Positions 1-11,777 of a DNA stretch of 64,000 bases are shown here, in pieces. Position 1 is the first letter of the stretch; each line of letters starts with the position of its first letter. Location of the stretch: assembly GCF_000227115.2 (NCBI RefSeq), contig NC_016487.1, positions 62,001 through 126,000 of the forward strand, given 5' to 3'. A program made the translations under genes and the position numbers. The notes under the pieces were generated by a model. It saw only the letters and a list, made by a program, of their open reading frames with translations. It ran no database searches and had not been told where the DNA came from. Source of the stretch: Naumovozyma dairenensis CBS 421. Its lineage: Eukaryota; Ascomycota; Saccharomycetes; Saccharomycetales; Saccharomycetaceae.

Positions 1-869
1 TGTTTTTCATCTTGATCTTTGTGCATTGATCGGTATTTAATAGTGTATGTGTTGATCCACTATATGTATCTGTCGCTATGTTTTTTAGGAGAAGGTCTTC
101 TTAATCTTCAATCTTATTACAATATCCATTTATATATTCCACACAGCGGTTTAATTCGAGATAGGTTGATCTTTGGGCTACATATATTCACTCAAACAAG
201 AACCTTTAGATACTCACCTTATTATCCTCTATGCTTATTATATAAAATAAGCAACCGAATCTAGTCTGTATGTTATACCTGAAAAAATTAAGATGTAACC
301 CTGCATTTTCAATAATATGTAAATTATGTCTAAAAATTATTCGAGTTTTTTGTATTTCTTTCTTTATTTTTGAGGAGCGACTTTTTAAGAAAGAATAACA
401 GCTCAATCCAAAAGTAAAAAAAGTGATAGAAATATCATATTTCCAAAAATTCTAAAAATTATTCTAGGTTACCTTCCAAGACTATTTTAAGCATGGTTAT
501 TCAAAGCATATATGGCCCTATTCTTCTCTAACACTGCAATAAAATAATGTAGTTCACCTGTCAAAGAGTATGTTCGTAGATATAAAGTATTAATAAATTT
601 TTAAGGTGTAAGGTACGGATTTTTCTTACAGATTCACACATCTAACAATAACAGCAACTATAGTAATAAAAAACAACAATACTTTAAGATAAGGATACGT
701 GACGTTAATTGCAGAAAGTGCATTTTCTATTACACACTTTTATTTTCTACTCTTCAAGTGAAATAAAACAATCCATCCAAAAGAAGTTTGAATTAAAAGC
801 AGGGATATCCAAGATAATTGTTTATTTTCCTATAAACAGGATTCTCTCAATCGATCCTATCGTATTAGC
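1..869. other. Intergenic, left edge and ERS1 upstream region
   Basis: No ATG-initiated ORF of convincing length is present; the longer open frames begin with TTG and have no family resemblance. The sequence is AT-rich with scattered homopolymers, as expected for a yeast intergenic region that includes the ERS1 promoter. I see no tRNA or repeat here. Confidence 0.6.
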
Positions 870-1799
870 ATGACCAATAACGTAGAGAATGTGTTGGGTT
901 TAATTTATGTTATATCATGGTCAATTTCCATGTATCCACCAATATTTACAAACTGGAAATTGAAATCATCAAAGGCAATATCAGTCGATTTTGTAATCTT
1001 AAATACATTCGGTTACTTTTATTTATCATGTTCATATTTTTTACAATACTATTGTTGGACAGATAAAATCGAGAATGATGACAAACCAAAGATAGAAAAA
1101 CCAATCATTTCAACGTTCGACCTTTGGTATTGTCTTCATGGTTTCGTATTGAATTTGATCCTCTTAAGTCAAATAAAATTAAGTCATCCGAAGTGGAAAT
1201 TATGGAATTTTCATAATGACTACCCTTCTACAATGTCTTCCTCTTCCTCGGCAACAAAGAAATATTATTCCTCATCGTCAGCATCATTTGCAATGAAAAG
1301 GCAAATGAAAACCATTTATTATAGATTATTAGTATTATCAATCGGGTTATTCATTATATTCTCAATCAATCTTCAATTAAATAACAGAAACTTTGGGGGA
1401 TTAACCAATTCAAATTTACTAGATTATTGTAATAACCTTTTCATTTTGAAAATTTCCATGTCATTGATAAAATATTTCCCACAAATGTTACATAATTTTG
1501 AAAGGAAATCAACTTTTGGCTTTTCAATAGATGGTGTATTATTAGATACTACTGGTAGTATTGCCTCCTTATGTCAATTATTTATTCAATTAAATAAAAT
1601 TGACAGTCAAACAAATGGAGATACATTATCGTTCACTGGTGCTATAATGGCAAATTTCGGGAAAATTGGTCTTTCCTTAGTAACTTTAACCTTTAATTTT
1701 ATATTCTTATCACAATGGTTTATTTATAAATCAAATGATGACCAATCGACATTGTGGAAAAAAAAATCAGATAATAAATCAAAAGAATTACCAATATAA
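870..1799 (+). CDS. ERS1: Cystinosin-family lysosomal/vacuolar transporter (Ers1 homologue)
   Basis: This 309-residue membrane protein looks like the yeast cystinosin homologue Ers1, which belongs to the PQ-loop family of proton-coupled cystine transporters of endosome and vacuole. The first PQ-loop region is visible near residues 22-42 (a YPPIF segment, then SSKAISVDF), and a second near residues 203-225 (YFPQM followed by STFGFSIDG). Several hydrophobic segments surround them, giving about seven membrane spans. It is somewhat longer than S. cerevisiae Ers1 (about 260 residues), because of a Ser-rich cytosolic loop around residues 120-145. The ATG at 870 is the first in frame. In S. cerevisiae ERS1 also lies near SSK22, so order supports the call. 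What is transported here is inferred from the family. Confidence 0.85.
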   Translation: MTNNVENVLGLIYVISWSISMYPPIFTNWKLKSSKAISVDFVILNTFGYFYLSCSYFLQYYCWTDKIENDDKPKIEKPIISTFDLWYCLHGFVLNLILLSQIKLSHPKWKLWNFHNDYPSTMSSSSSATKKYYSSSSASFAMKRQMKTIYYRLLVLSIGLFIIFSINLQLNNRNFGGLTNSNLLDYCNNLFILKISMSLIKYFPQMLHNFERKSTFGFSIDGVLLDTTGSIASLCQLFIQLNKIDSQTNGDTLSFTGAIMANFGKIGLSLVTLTFNFIFLSQWFIYKSNDDQSTLWKKKSDNKSKELPI

Positions 1800-3046
1800 T
1801 AAAATAATTTACTAAATTGATCAAAAAACAACAACAACATATATTCTCAGCTTCATGCAATCAATACACATTCATTATAATCTATGTAGAGATCTATAGA
1901 AAATACGGAGCCTTCACGAATATATCTCCATAACTTTTTTTGATGGACTTTTCTATATAAAGCAGAGTGACATATCAAAGTTTAGGGTTAAACTTACTTA
2001 TATTTATTAAAATTGCTATCGAAACTTTCAAACCCTTGTCTTCTCATTATATGATCGGCGTTATATTCAAGAATAATAAACTAAAGATAATAATGGGACA
2101 ATTTGTCATGAATTTGTCCATCTTTTAAAAATAAACAAAACGCGTAAACTTCACTAAGAGGTGCGGTACGGCTGTGCAACGGGAAACTTTTTTTTCTTCT
2201 TCTTCTTTGTTAAAAGAACCCCTTTAATTTCACTGAAACGTATGAGGAATCTCAGGTTCGAGATATAAACCTATTCGGGACATGTATCCTTTTCAGACCA
2301 TAAAGTTTTTGCCTATACTTTAGGAGGTTTGAACTTTAATTCTCGATTATTTCTATTCTTGAAACAAAAAACGTTATGTAGACAGGAATGCACGGACAGG
2401 AATATATTTTTCTAACCACGCCTGTTTTTTGTTTCTTTAACTACCCTTCTTTTTTGAACTTTTCTTAAAACTATTTACCCTATTACTTACCCTACACCCA
2501 CCAGAACTGGAATGTTACGTTTTTTCAAAGTCAGCTCTCTTCTACCCAACCCTTTCAATTCTAGTTCTTCCTGACAATTTTTTAAAGACAGCCAGGACAA
2601 CCCTTTTTTTGTACCTTAACCCCCCCCCCCCACGTTATATACATGACTTTATGCACATGAAGTTAACGTCCGCGCATCGTTACTTTCTTCTTACCCGGGT
2701 TTATCATCCATCAGCGGCAGCATTCCCATTTCTCTAAAACAACGAATTCTCTATTTACTGCTATATTGACCTATTTTGAAGATGTTAGCAGACAGACGCA
2801 TTATTAGCCAGTTATAAGTAACAAAGAAGGAAAACCAAAGACCAACAATTCAATCAGTCAAGTTTTTATATACTAAACTTATAGATACTCAATAGTAGAA
2901 CGTTCCTGTTACTTCCTCCCTTTCTTAGAAAAATCATTTCCCATTATTCTTGGAAAGAAATCCTTTGGTTTCTTTACTCAACCGTCATTCACATTTACAA
3001 ACAGAGAGAACAAATCCAAAAACTACCAGATCATTTTACACATAAA
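1800..3046. other. Long intergenic region upstream of the SSK2/SSK22 homologue
   Basis: This 1.25-kb stretch has no credible ORF. It carries a run of twelve C residues at 2620-2631, pyrimidine-rich tracts, and a Reb1-type site about 350 bp before the kinase ATG. Its length suggests an extended promoter and perhaps a lost neighbour gene. In S. cerevisiae SOL2 and YCR073W-A map near this point, but I see no relic of them. Confidence 0.6.
2691..2699 (+). promoter_or_regulatory. Reb1-type site upstream of SSK2/SSK22
   Basis: The sequence TTACCCGGG matches the Reb1 general regulatory factor core TTACCCG. It lies about 350 bp upstream of the kinase start, a usual position for nucleosome exclusion. 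Function is inferred from the motif only. Confidence 0.5.
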
Positions 3047-6000
3047 ATGTCTGACCAAGAAAGAGATTATTTCAATTTTCATACTCAAGAAGGTACTGAA
3101 TACCAATTCGCTCATACAAATGATAATACTAATGCTAATTCAAGAGTGACATCTCCAGGAACAACAGCAGAACATAATTTGACTTTGATAAGTAATAACA
3201 ATGTCGCTCATCCTCCAAATTCTCCAACTTCACTTACTCCTACCACACCTATGAGCCCATTTATGCAAAGCCAATCAGATTTATTAAATTTAAATCAGTT
3301 TTCCTTACCACGCTCTCCAGGTGCAAGTATTGCAATGGCAAGAAGGCCGTCAGTGAAAAGATCACAATCCACTCATAAACATCATTCACATCATCCACCT
3401 ACTAATATTTCAAATCCAAACTTGGTTCCGGCCCCAAATTCTACATACGGGCCTGTATCAAATAATTCATCAACACATTCGAGCAGAAGAGCATCACTTA
3501 TATCGTCATCAAATCAAAAGGGAAAACAAGTGAAACAGTCACAATCACAATCTCAGCAGTTGCATCAACAACTCCAGCAATTGTCACCATCGAAGTTAGC
3601 TGCATTAAATTCACCGAAAAGTTCAAGTGCAAATAATAATGCTACTACTACCACTAACCCTCTTTCCACGAGCATGCGACGTAGAGGTTCCATAACGAAC
3701 TCAGACTCGAGCACTGGAACTCCAACATTTGTTATACCACCTGACTTGGCATCTTTAAACACGCATAGAACTTCAAGTATCTCTGGATCACAACATTTAC
3801 AATCCATTAAAAGTAAAAGCCCTTCTATTGTTTCAAATTCATCTGAATATTCAACCACAAATCTACTAATGAAAAATCCTTCTAATATTTCTACTGCTGG
3901 AATGTCCATAAATAATGCCTCTACTTCGTCAACAGTCAATAACGATAGGGCTGTTTCAAATAACGGTAGTACAAGCAATGATATTGGGAACAATACTAGT
4001 ACTACTAACAATAATATAAACGGAAAGAAAAATAGTTTGACAAACACTGGAATGATATCATCAAACAATACCCCAGTGATAACAACCCCTAAGGATACCG
4101 TGTCCAGCACCTCCTCTTCTCGATCTGTATTACTAGCAAGCAATAATAACAACATGTCAACTTCTAAATCTTTCAGAAAACAATATATCTTAAATGAGAA
4201 AAATTATCTGGAAAAGATGAGAAATAATATTGCAGATGATGATTATTATACTCGTAGAATTGCACCATCTCCATTACTGGATGAAGGTGAAGATGATGAA
4301 GATACTGAATTTGACATGGATTTAAAAGATATTTTGATTGATAGATTTGATACCACTGGTTTCAACAATCCTTTATTGTTCGATAATACCAGCGGCAACG
4401 AAGAGGTTAAAATGAATGATAATGATATAAATTTCGGTACGAATTTCTTCACGACAGCAAATCAAAATAATGTTAATAAGAGTGAAAAAAACTTGGTATC
4501 AATGAGTTCAAAATATTTATTACAAAGGTTGGAATGGTTACAGAACGCCAACCCAGATGATCCACAACTAAATGAAATCTTCGACAAAATTCGTAATGTG
4601 ACAAGAAATCTAGCACCATCCACTCCCGTGACTACTACAAATAATAGCAGCGAAAAGACGGCGAATATTAGTTCCGTGAGTTCTACTACAATCAATGGAA
4701 ACAATAATTTGCACCCAAATGACGAATCAAATTCATCAACAGCCGTGACGCCAGTAACAGCAACCTCGATGGTAGATCAAGTACCATCTGATCAATATAG
4801 CCAAAGCAAAAGTGCTTTGGAATTTAGTCTTGCTGCCATTTCTGATGTTCAGAAGAACTATATCGCGCAATTATCACAACATCCGTTAGTAGTGGAACGA
4901 TTTAAATGGCAAGCTATGCTATCCAATGTTTTAAAAGGTGATATTGTGAGAAACGAAAAAACAAAAATTGCTAAAGAAATAAAGAAACCCGGTCTAAATA
5001 GTCAATTTTCAGATGAAATTTGGCTAGAGTTGAAAGCATGGATGAATGGGAAAACTGTGGAAGATCTAAGTAAATCTTTAAAAGTCTTAAGGGATTCTAC
5101 TGATACATTATTTGAAGAAATTTTGAGCTACAAAATTCCTGTCGAAATCAGTAACAACCATGACTTAATTGAAGAAAAATTAATATCATTGAAAGATCAA
5201 TACTATAAAGCTCTAACGTATTGGCCGAATTTGCGAAAAATGTACCAAGATAAACCAATTTGTAAAAGTACTGAATTCATCAACAGGATAGAGGCAATTA
5301 ATAGTTGGTTAAACTTCAAATCCAATTTTGAAATCAAGATAAACGATTTGAAAAGTTGGGTTGGGAATGATGAATTAAATGTCCTAACTCCGAATGAAAG
5401 CTCATCATTAGATAAAATGTTAGAGGAAAATAATAATATAACTCCGAATACAAGATCATTTGCGGAACAAGTAATGAAAGAGAAAGATATTGAAACTATT
5501 TTCCAAAAGAAAATATTCTTCCCTTTGGCACCCTGGATTTTGAAATCTAAAATTTTCTTTTTACAATATGAGCAAACATTAAATAGCTTAAGCTTGAACT
5601 ATCCTAATGAACCATTGGAATTATTATTAATGTTTCCAATGAAGTTGGTGAAGGAAATTATACTGATTAGATTATCGTACGCAAAAAAGTTGCAAAACCC
5701 AACCATGATGATGATCGACCAAATGATTTACGATTTTAATTCATATATCAGACTATCTGTTCAACTGAAACATACCGTTACTGTATACTGTAGTGATTGG
5801 TCATTCAGAGTTGCTATTGATCCAGAATTTGATGGTACTGTACTGGAAGCAATAAAATACTTATTTAAGTTATTCAACTTGAAATTACTGGACGCGAATA
5901 AAAAATCCTTCAAAACATTTAAGGAACCTGAAATGGTTTTGAAATATTGGGATGATTTAAAGAACGTGGGTCATTACATTGATAATGCGGGACCATTAAT

Positions 6001-8557
6001 TTCCAATGAATTTAATAAATTAACAATAAGACTGCTTCATAGATTACATGCATATTTGCTTGAACAACAAAACTCTCCACCACAATTTTCCGCTAGTAAA
6101 GACGCCGAGAAATGGCTAATAGGAGTATTTGAGAACTTGGGTTCATTCAAGAGGAAATTAAACAGATTTACTAATGTTCTAACAAAAGCGTTCCAAAATT
6201 CTGTTAATTATAAAATCGAAAGCGATAAGGAATTATTAAAAGCTTTAACCAGTACAGGTCATTTTCTTATATATACTGGTGGCAATCTGGAACAGAATGG
6301 TATATATTTAATTGGTAGTCCTGAGCTGTTAGGTTGTACAGATGAAGAAATTATGAAGATTTTAAATAATAGCGATATTGGTTGTGATTTAATACCGAAA
6401 CTACAGATAAGAAACAGTTTATCGATTTATAATGCTTTCCAAAACGGTTGGGATCCCAATTCTATGATAGTGCAAGATGCTGACTCTAATGGTGTGTCTT
6501 ACTATTACGTTAGGAATGAATTAGATAGTAATACCAAATCGAAACGTTTCAAAGGTAGAAGTAGAAGCAGACCTAATATGGAGGCCAATAATATAAATAA
6601 TAACACCATGAATAAAAATAATAATTCTAACGGTCATAGTTATGCCAATAGATTTATCGATGAATATGAGGACTCAGAGATAGAAATGTTACAACTTGAA
6701 TCAAAACTACATTCCCTCGGTTACATTGTAGTTTTGTATCCAGGTAAACCAATGTTATGGGAAGGGAAAATGTTTAATCTGGCTGAGGACACCGTTGTTA
6801 AAGTCCAAGATCTACACTTAAAGATTACACCTAATACAATGGTTTTAATGAACCAAGGATCCAGTTATGCTTTAGAGTATCAATGTGATAGATTTCAACA
6901 AATCGTGGGGAGTTCTGTCTCGTTTATCGAAAAGCGTTGTTCGTTCGACTTTATTGAGAACGACTTACAGAAGATTAACAAGGCGTATTTTAGATTTACA
7001 TATAGTGCATTGAACAATTATGCTAAGGTAATCAGTAATTTTCAAAAAGTTTGCCCATCGAACGAACTACTGAATAGTATTTTCTTATTTGCCAGGGATT
7101 CAGGTAAGAATTTTCTCCGGACTAATGTTGCTAATTATGAAAAGAAATCGGTGATAATATTGTTGATGATAAGGTTAAGTGTTGGTTGGTTATCATTCTT
7201 AATAGAAGAGTGTAATCCTACAGATCAAAGAACTTTCCGTTGGTGTGTACCAGCTATGGAATTTGCCATGCAAATGACCAGTGGTTATAATATTTTAGGT
7301 TTAAATGAGATGCAATTTACTGCTTTGAAGAAAAGAATCTCAGCATGTATGTCATTATTGATTTCCCATTTCGATGTTATGGGTGCAAGATCATATGAAG
7401 CTGAAAAGACCACACAACAAACAAGATTAAATAATATGGACTTCGAAAATGATGTTGATGATGATGCAATGTTAGAATTGAACTCACAATTCCGTTTGAG
7501 AGCTATTAAAGAATTGGAAAAGAATATAAGGACGAATCCTCGACAAATCGGTAAAGTTCTGGATGATACAGATACGGGTAACAAATATTTACTATCCTTG
7601 GCGTCGTCAATGTCGAATTTGTCAATGAGATGGCAAAAAAGAAACTTTATTGGCGGGGGTACCTTTGGTACAGTATTTTCTGCAGTGAATTTAGATAATG
7701 GGGAGATATTGGCGGTCAAAGAGATTAGAATTCAAGATAGCACTACTATGAAAAAGATTTTTCCATTGATAAAAGAAGAGATGACTGTTTTAGAAATGTT
7801 AAATCATCCTAATATTGTCCAGTACTATGGTGTGGAAGTTCATAGAGATAAGGTTAATATCTTCATGGAATATTGTGAAGGTGGTTCGTTAGCAAGCCTT
7901 TTAGAACATGGTCGTATTGAAGATGAAATGGTTACACAAATATATACTTTGGAATTATTAGAAGGTTTAGCCTATTTACACCAAGCTGGGGTTGTTCATC
8001 GTGATATCAAACCTGAAAATATTTTATTAGATTTCAATGGAATCATCAAATATGTGGATTTTGGTGCAGCGAGAAAGATCGCTAAGAATGGTACTAGGAT
8101 TCCAAATTTGAACAAAAAGAATGGTGCGGAGCCTGAAGTAGAGGAAGATGCAGATGGTGGGAAAGTACACGACATGATGGGAACTCCAATGTATATGGCA
8201 CCAGAATCCATCACTGGTCCAGGGAATACTGGGAAATTTGGTTCCGATGATATATGGTCACTGGGATGCGTTGTTTTAGAGATGGTTACTGGTAGAAGAC
8301 CATGGGCTAACTTAGATAATGAATGGGCCATCATGTATCATGTTGCAGCCGGACATACCCCACAACTACCAAATGCTGATGAAGTTACTCCTGCGGGCAG
8401 GGCTTTCTTACAAAGATGTCTGGTTCAAGATCCGAAATCAAGAGCTACGGCTGTTGAATTATTGATAGACCCATGGATTGTTGAAATAAGAGAGATTGCA
8501 TTCGGATCAAACAATGGTGGTTCAAAATCTGATGTTGACACTCCTATAGCTGAATAG
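3047..8557 (+). CDS. SSK2: HOG-pathway MAP kinase kinase kinase (Ssk2/Ssk22 type)
   Basis: This 1836-residue protein is a MEKK4-type MAPKKK that would be activated by the response regulator Ssk1 and phosphorylate Pbs2 in the osmostress pathway. The C-terminal kinase domain is complete. The glycine loop GGGTFGTV lies near residue 1535, the ATP lysine in AVKEIR follows, HRDIKPEN is near residue 1651, and the DFG aspartate is near residue 1671. The activation loop carries an acidic insert before GTPMYMAPE. The central region (about 470-1450) matches the long regulatory part of the family. The first about 380 residues are Ser/Asn/Gln-rich low complexity, making it longer than Ssk2 (about 1579) and Ssk22 (about 1331). 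S. cerevisiae has both as duplicates; map position equals SSK22/SSK2 and I cannot choose firmly between them. Confidence 0.9.
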   Translation: MSDQERDYFNFHTQEGTEYQFAHTNDNTNANSRVTSPGTTAEHNLTLISNNNVAHPPNSPTSLTPTTPMSPFMQSQSDLLNLNQFSLPRSPGASIAMARRPSVKRSQSTHKHHSHHPPTNISNPNLVPAPNSTYGPVSNNSSTHSSRRASLISSSNQKGKQVKQSQSQSQQLHQQLQQLSPSKLAALNSPKSSSANNNATTTTNPLSTSMRRRGSITNSDSSTGTPTFVIPPDLASLNTHRTSSISGSQHLQSIKSKSPSIVSNSSEYSTTNLLMKNPSNISTAGMSINNASTSSTVNNDRAVSNNGSTSNDIGNNTSTTNNNINGKKNSLTNTGMISSNNTPVITTPKDTVSSTSSSRSVLLASNNNNMSTSKSFRKQYILNEKNYLEKMRNNIADDDYYTRRIAPSPLLDEGEDDEDTEFDMDLKDILIDRFDTTGFNNPLLFDNTSGNEEVKMNDNDINFGTNFFTTANQNNVNKSEKNLVSMSSKYLLQRLEWLQNANPDDPQLNEIFDKIRNVTRNLAPSTPVTTTNNSSEKTANISSVSSTTINGNNNLHPNDESNSSTAVTPVTATSMVDQVPSDQYSQSKSALEFSLAAISDVQKNYIAQLSQHPLVVERFKWQAMLSNVLKGDIVRNEKTKIAKEIKKPGLNSQFSDEIWLELKAWMNGKTVEDLSKSLKVLRDSTDTLFEEILSYKIPVEISNNHDLIEEKLISLKDQYYKALTYWPNLRKMYQDKPICKSTEFINRIEAINSWLNFKSNFEIKINDLKSWVGNDELNVLTPNESSSLDKMLEENNNITPNTRSFAEQVMKEKDIETIFQKKIFFPLAPWILKSKIFFLQYEQTLNSLSLNYPNEPLELLLMFPMKLVKEIILIRLSYAKKLQNPTMMMIDQMIYDFNSYIRLSVQLKHTVTVYCSDWSFRVAIDPEFDGTVLEAIKYLFKLFNLKLLDANKKSFKTFKEPEMVLKYWDDLKNVGHYIDNAGPLISNEFNKLTIRLLHRLHAYLLEQQNSPPQFSASKDAEKWLIGVFENLGSFKRKLNRFTNVLTKAFQNSVNYKIESDKELLKALTSTGHFLIYTGGNLEQNGIYLIGSPELLGCTDEEIMKILNNSDIGCDLIPKLQIRNSLSIYNAFQNGWDPNSMIVQDADSNGVSYYYVRNELDSNTKSKRFKGRSRSRPNMEANNINNNTMNKNNNSNGHSYANRFIDEYEDSEIEMLQLESKLHSLGYIVVLYPGKPMLWEGKMFNLAEDTVVKVQDLHLKITPNTMVLMNQGSSYALEYQCDRFQQIVGSSVSFIEKRCSFDFIENDLQKINKAYFRFTYSALNNYAKVISNFQKVCPSNELLNSIFLFARDSGKNFLRTNVANYEKKSVIILLMIRLSVGWLSFLIEECNPTDQRTFRWCVPAMEFAMQMTSGYNILGLNEMQFTALKKRISACMSLLISHFDVMGARSYEAEKTTQQTRLNNMDFENDVDDDAMLELNSQFRLRAIKELEKNIRTNPRQIGKVLDDTDTGNKYLLSLASSMSNLSMRWQKRNFIGGGTFGTVFSAVNLDNGEILAVKEIRIQDSTTMKKIFPLIKEEMTVLEMLNHPNIVQYYGVEVHRDKVNIFMEYCEGGSLASLLEHGRIEDEMVTQIYTLELLEGLAYLHQAGVVHRDIKPENILLDFNGIIKYVDFGAARKIAKNGTRIPNLNKKNGAEPEVEEDADGGKVHDMMGTPMYMAPESITGPGNTGKFGSDDIWSLGCVVLEMVTGRRPWANLDNEWAIMYHVAAGHTPQLPNADEVTPAGRAFLQRCLVQDPKSRATAVELLIDPWIVEIREIAFGSNNGGSKSDVDTPIAE

Positions 8558-8906
8558 AAGTAAAAAAAGTTGTAGAGAAAGAAATAAATAAGAAAGTTAC
8601 TCAAGTAATATCCCCGAACAAGATCAGAAGCATGTCAATATATAAATAGGTATATCTGTATTATCTGGCATTTGTAATTATCAAGTATTCTTTGCATAGA
8701 TCAATCACTTTATTTTTATCCTACAACAGGGAACCCCTCACTCGTCTCTAAAAAAGTCGTATACAGGTAAGATGCTTCTTCGTAAGTAAATGAGTTGTTC
8801 CACTAAGGAACATGGCTTGTTTTAATCATATCATTGTATTATCATATCTAATTACTTGGTACTTCCTCAAATCTTAACTACATTTTTTTCAGAGTGATAC
8901 TTCCCC

Positions 8907-8913
8907 CGGGTAA
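8907..8913 (-). promoter_or_regulatory. Reb1-type site upstream of RSA4
   Basis: CGGGTAA, the reverse complement of TTACCCG, lies about 200 bp upstream of the RSA4 ATG and just before the RRPE-like and PAC-like elements. Confidence 0.5.
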
Positions 8914-8918
8914 CGAAT

Positions 8919-9002
8919 AAAATTTTCTGGAAAAGTGAAAAATTAAGAAATAGCATACAAATGAGATGAGATGAGATGAGCTAAGATACTATGAGATGAG
9001 AT
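8919..9002 (+). promoter_or_regulatory. RRPE-like core and PAC-like GATGA array of RSA4
   Basis: An AAAATTTTC core at 8919-8927 and TGAAAAATT at 8936-8944 resemble the RRPE element of ribosome-biogenesis promoters. They are followed by tandem ATGAG units at 8961-8982 and again at 8991-9002. The first block ends in GATGAGCT, which is the 3' part of the PAC box GCGATGAGMT. RSA4 is a ribosome assembly gene, so RRPE/PAC control is expected. The repeat looks like a microsatellite that arose by expansion of the PAC core. Confidence 0.55.
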
Positions 9003-9115
9003 CCTTATTTCTCTGGTAAAATATTGAATAGCCCGGAGTTTAGTATATTATATAAGTTATCTTCTTCATATCTCTTATCATTGGACTGTAAAAAAGAAAA
9101 CATTTAACGTTCGCA

Positions 9116-10663
9116 ATGGCTACAGTTATCCCACCCCAATCGAAAAAACAAAAGAGAGAAGCTCAACAACCGCGTGACGTCTCATTGATTCCAACAGGTC
9201 TCCCAAATGTATCGATTAAATTCCAAGCACTAGACAGTGGTGAAACAGTTGGAGGTTCATTAAGAGTTCCAGGAGGAATTACTGAAAAGCAATTAGAAGA
9301 ATTATTAAACCAATTAAATGGTACTGCTGATGATCCTGTTCCGTATACATTCAGTTGTGATGTGGAAGGTAGAAGACCTATGGATCCTATCCAACCCATT
9401 GATATCAAGGATAACTTATATTCTTCAATCTTAGAACCAGGTTATCGTACAACAGAAGATACAATAACGTTAGTATATACACCAAGAGCTATTTTCAAAG
9501 TTAGACCCGTGACGAGAAGTTCTTCTGCCATTGCAGGTCATGGATCTACCATATTATGTAGTGCTTTTGCACCAAATTCAAGTTCAAGAATGGTTACTGG
9601 TGCAGGTGATAATACTGCACGTATTTGGGATTGTGATACACAAACTCCAAAGGCTACTTTGACTGGTCATACTAACTGGGTTCTTTGTGTTTCTTGGTGT
9701 CCTAATGGTGAAGTTATTGCCACTGGGTCTATGGATAATACTATTAGACTCTGGGAAGGGAAATCTGGTAAACCCGTTGGTGATGCTCTTAGAGGTCATT
9801 TGAAATGGATCACTTCATTAGCATGGGAACCTATTCATCTTGTTAAAGCAGGCGAGCAACCGAGATTGGCATCTGCATCCAAAGATGGTACCATTAAGAT
9901 TTGGGATACTTCAAGAAGAGTATGTTTATATACACTGAGTGGTCATACTAATTCTGTTTCATGTATTAAATGGGGTGGCCAAGGCATATTATATTCCGGA
10001 TCTCATGATAAGACTGTTAGAGCTTGGGATATGAATTCTGAAGGTAGATGTATAAATGTTTTAAAATCACATGCACATTGGGTCAACCATCTCTCGTTAT
10101 CTACTGATTATGCCTTGAGAGTTGGTCCATTTGATCATACTGGTGTTGAACCAACATCTCCAGAGGACGCTAGGGATAAAGCTTTAAAGAATTATGAGAA
10201 AGTTGTGAAGAAAAATGGTCGAGTTGAAGAACTAATGGTAACAGCCAGTGATGATTTCACCATGTTCCTTTGGAATCCACTAAAATCAACTAAACCACTA
10301 GGAAGAATGACAGGTCATCAAAAATTAGTGAATCATGTTGCATTCAGTCCCGATGGGAGATATATAGTATCTGCATCTTTCGATAACTCTATTAAACTAT
10401 GGGATGGTAGAGATGGTAAATTTATTTCCACATTTAGAGGTCATGTTGCAAGTGTCTATCAAGTGGCATGGTCTGCGGATTGTAGGTTGCTTGTATCCTG
10501 TTCTAAGGATACTACTTTAAAAGTTTGGGATGTTAGAACAAGGAAATTGTCAGTTGACCTTCCCGGTCATAAAGATGAAGTCTTCACTGTTGATTGGAGT
10601 GTAGATGGTAAAAGGGTATGTAGTGGTGGTAAAGATAAAATGGTTAGAATATGGACTCATTGA
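9116..10663 (+). CDS. RSA4: 60S ribosome assembly WD-repeat protein Rsa4
   Basis: This 515-residue protein is Rsa4 (Notchless family), a factor on nuclear pre-60S particles that is pulled off by the AAA ATPase Mdn1/Rea1. An N-terminal NLE domain spans about residues 30-125 and includes the glutamate at position 114, in an RTTED context, which in S. cerevisiae contacts the Mdn1 MIDAS domain. A WD40 propeller follows from about 140 to the end, with repeated GH...W(D/E) units such as KIWD, RAWD, KLWD and KVWD. The length equals that of S. cerevisiae Rsa4 (515). The ATG at 9116 gives the family N-terminus with a basic KKQKR stretch. The promoter has ribosome-biogenesis-type elements. Confidence 0.97.
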   Translation: MATVIPPQSKKQKREAQQPRDVSLIPTGLPNVSIKFQALDSGETVGGSLRVPGGITEKQLEELLNQLNGTADDPVPYTFSCDVEGRRPMDPIQPIDIKDNLYSSILEPGYRTTEDTITLVYTPRAIFKVRPVTRSSSAIAGHGSTILCSAFAPNSSSRMVTGAGDNTARIWDCDTQTPKATLTGHTNWVLCVSWCPNGEVIATGSMDNTIRLWEGKSGKPVGDALRGHLKWITSLAWEPIHLVKAGEQPRLASASKDGTIKIWDTSRRVCLYTLSGHTNSVSCIKWGGQGILYSGSHDKTVRAWDMNSEGRCINVLKSHAHWVNHLSLSTDYALRVGPFDHTGVEPTSPEDARDKALKNYEKVVKKNGRVEELMVTASDDFTMFLWNPLKSTKPLGRMTGHQKLVNHVAFSPDGRYIVSASFDNSIKLWDGRDGKFISTFRGHVASVYQVAWSADCRLLVSCSKDTTLKVWDVRTRKLSVDLPGHKDEVFTVDWSVDGKRVCSGGKDKMVRIWTH

Positions 10664-11065
10664 GAATTGGCAAAGGAAAAAAATACGTACACACCATAAT
10701 CTATCTTGTATAATATATAAAAATTTTAAAAGGAAATAACGATAGACCATTAAGGAAGTTGCAGGAGTATATTCAAACATATTTTCATTAATACCAGGAT
10801 GTATAGTGGAAACAATATACATAATATACAGTTTTATATATTGTTATGTTTCCATTATCATAACGGCGTCACAATTTACAAATGTGACGGTCGTTTCCTT
10901 ATTTATGTGTGGATGGCCCGGGTAACGCAATTTGATGATTTGAATTAAAATTGGACATATATAGCAAGGTTAAGAAGTAATAGAAGTATTATATAGATGG
11001 TTTAAGATAACGGATTCGTTGAATATTGACTCAACCATTCCCATCATTCCATAGAATTTTATATT
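10664..11065. other. Intergenic between RSA4 and IMG2
   Basis: This short AT-rich spacer serves as RSA4 terminator region and IMG2 promoter. A Reb1-type site is present at 10919; no ORF. Confidence 0.6.
10919..10925 (-). promoter_or_regulatory. Reb1-type site upstream of IMG2
   Basis: CGGGTAA within GCCCGGGTAACG matches a reverse-strand Reb1 site about 140 bp upstream of the IMG2 start codon. Confidence 0.5.
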
Positions 11066-11560
11066 ATGTTGAAGGCCACACTAAAGAATAGACTTATATC
11101 TAATGGTTTTATACCAGCAAGATGGTATACTCTAGCTACTACCGTGTCAAACCCTGAGAATGTAAGCATACAAACACAGACCCCAATTTTGAATAATACA
11201 CCATTGAATAAAGACGATACCATTGAGGAAGTTTTGCGCAATTATAATTTTCCAAAGTTAAATGAAATAAAATCGGAGGATGTATTAGGCAATAATCGAT
11301 TTGGAACGAAGACATATTTTATCAGAAGAAGTACCACAGGCAATCTACCTGTTTATACTGATTATAAAGGTGGTGGTAACAAAATTATAACTGAAGTTAG
11401 GAAAATTGAAGGTGATATCATCCAACTGAGGAATGATCTACAAGAAAAGTTACCTCAAATTAACAAAAAAAACTGGTCTATCGTAATGCAATCCAAAAAA
11501 ATCATTATTAAGGGAAATTTCTCTAGAGACATAAAGAAAGTTTTGTCTGCTTCATTCTAG
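11066..11560 (+). CDS. IMG2: Mitochondrial large-subunit ribosomal protein mL49 (Img2)
   Basis: This 164-residue protein is the mitoribosomal protein Img2/mL49. The N-terminus ([12 protein letters not shown]...) is basic and free of acidic residues, as in a mitochondrial presequence. The conserved mL49 core follows from about residue 80: [20 protein letters not shown], then an alternating segment ending near [10 protein letters not shown]. It is slightly longer than S. cerevisiae Img2 (about 146). IMG2 sits next to RSA4 in S. cerevisiae too. Confidence 0.9.
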   Translation: MLKATLKNRLISNGFIPARWYTLATTVSNPENVSIQTQTPILNNTPLNKDDTIEEVLRNYNFPKLNEIKSEDVLGNNRFGTKTYFIRRSTTGNLPVYTDYKGGGNKIITEVRKIEGDIIQLRNDLQEKLPQINKKNWSIVMQSKKIIIKGNFSRDIKKVLSASF

Positions 11561-11777
11561 ATACATCACCATCTATAAACGATAACTTTATAAAACTTGT
11601 ATATAAAAAATTTCTAGACTAATCCATATTATTTATTCTTTCAATGTATTTCTGCAGATCAATTCAAATTGGAGTAAATAAATTTCGTTTCTTATGTAAA
11701 GACAAAAAAAACAGCATTTTCAGCAACTTTTTGAAAATATATGAATAACTATATTTAAAGCATATAGGAACACCCGG

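Larger units (their letters stand above)
8558..9115. other. Intergenic, RSA4 promoter
   Basis: This region lies between two + strand genes. It contains a Reb1-type site, an RRPE-like A/T core and a GATGA repeat that resembles multiplied PAC boxes. No ORF is present. Confidence 0.6.

Noticed and set aside
3565..4155. 196-codon antisense open frame within the SSK2/SSK22 homologue
   Set aside because: It mirrors the low-complexity Ser/Asn codons of the sense gene, and its peptide is hydrophobic Leu/Val-rich without family resemblance.
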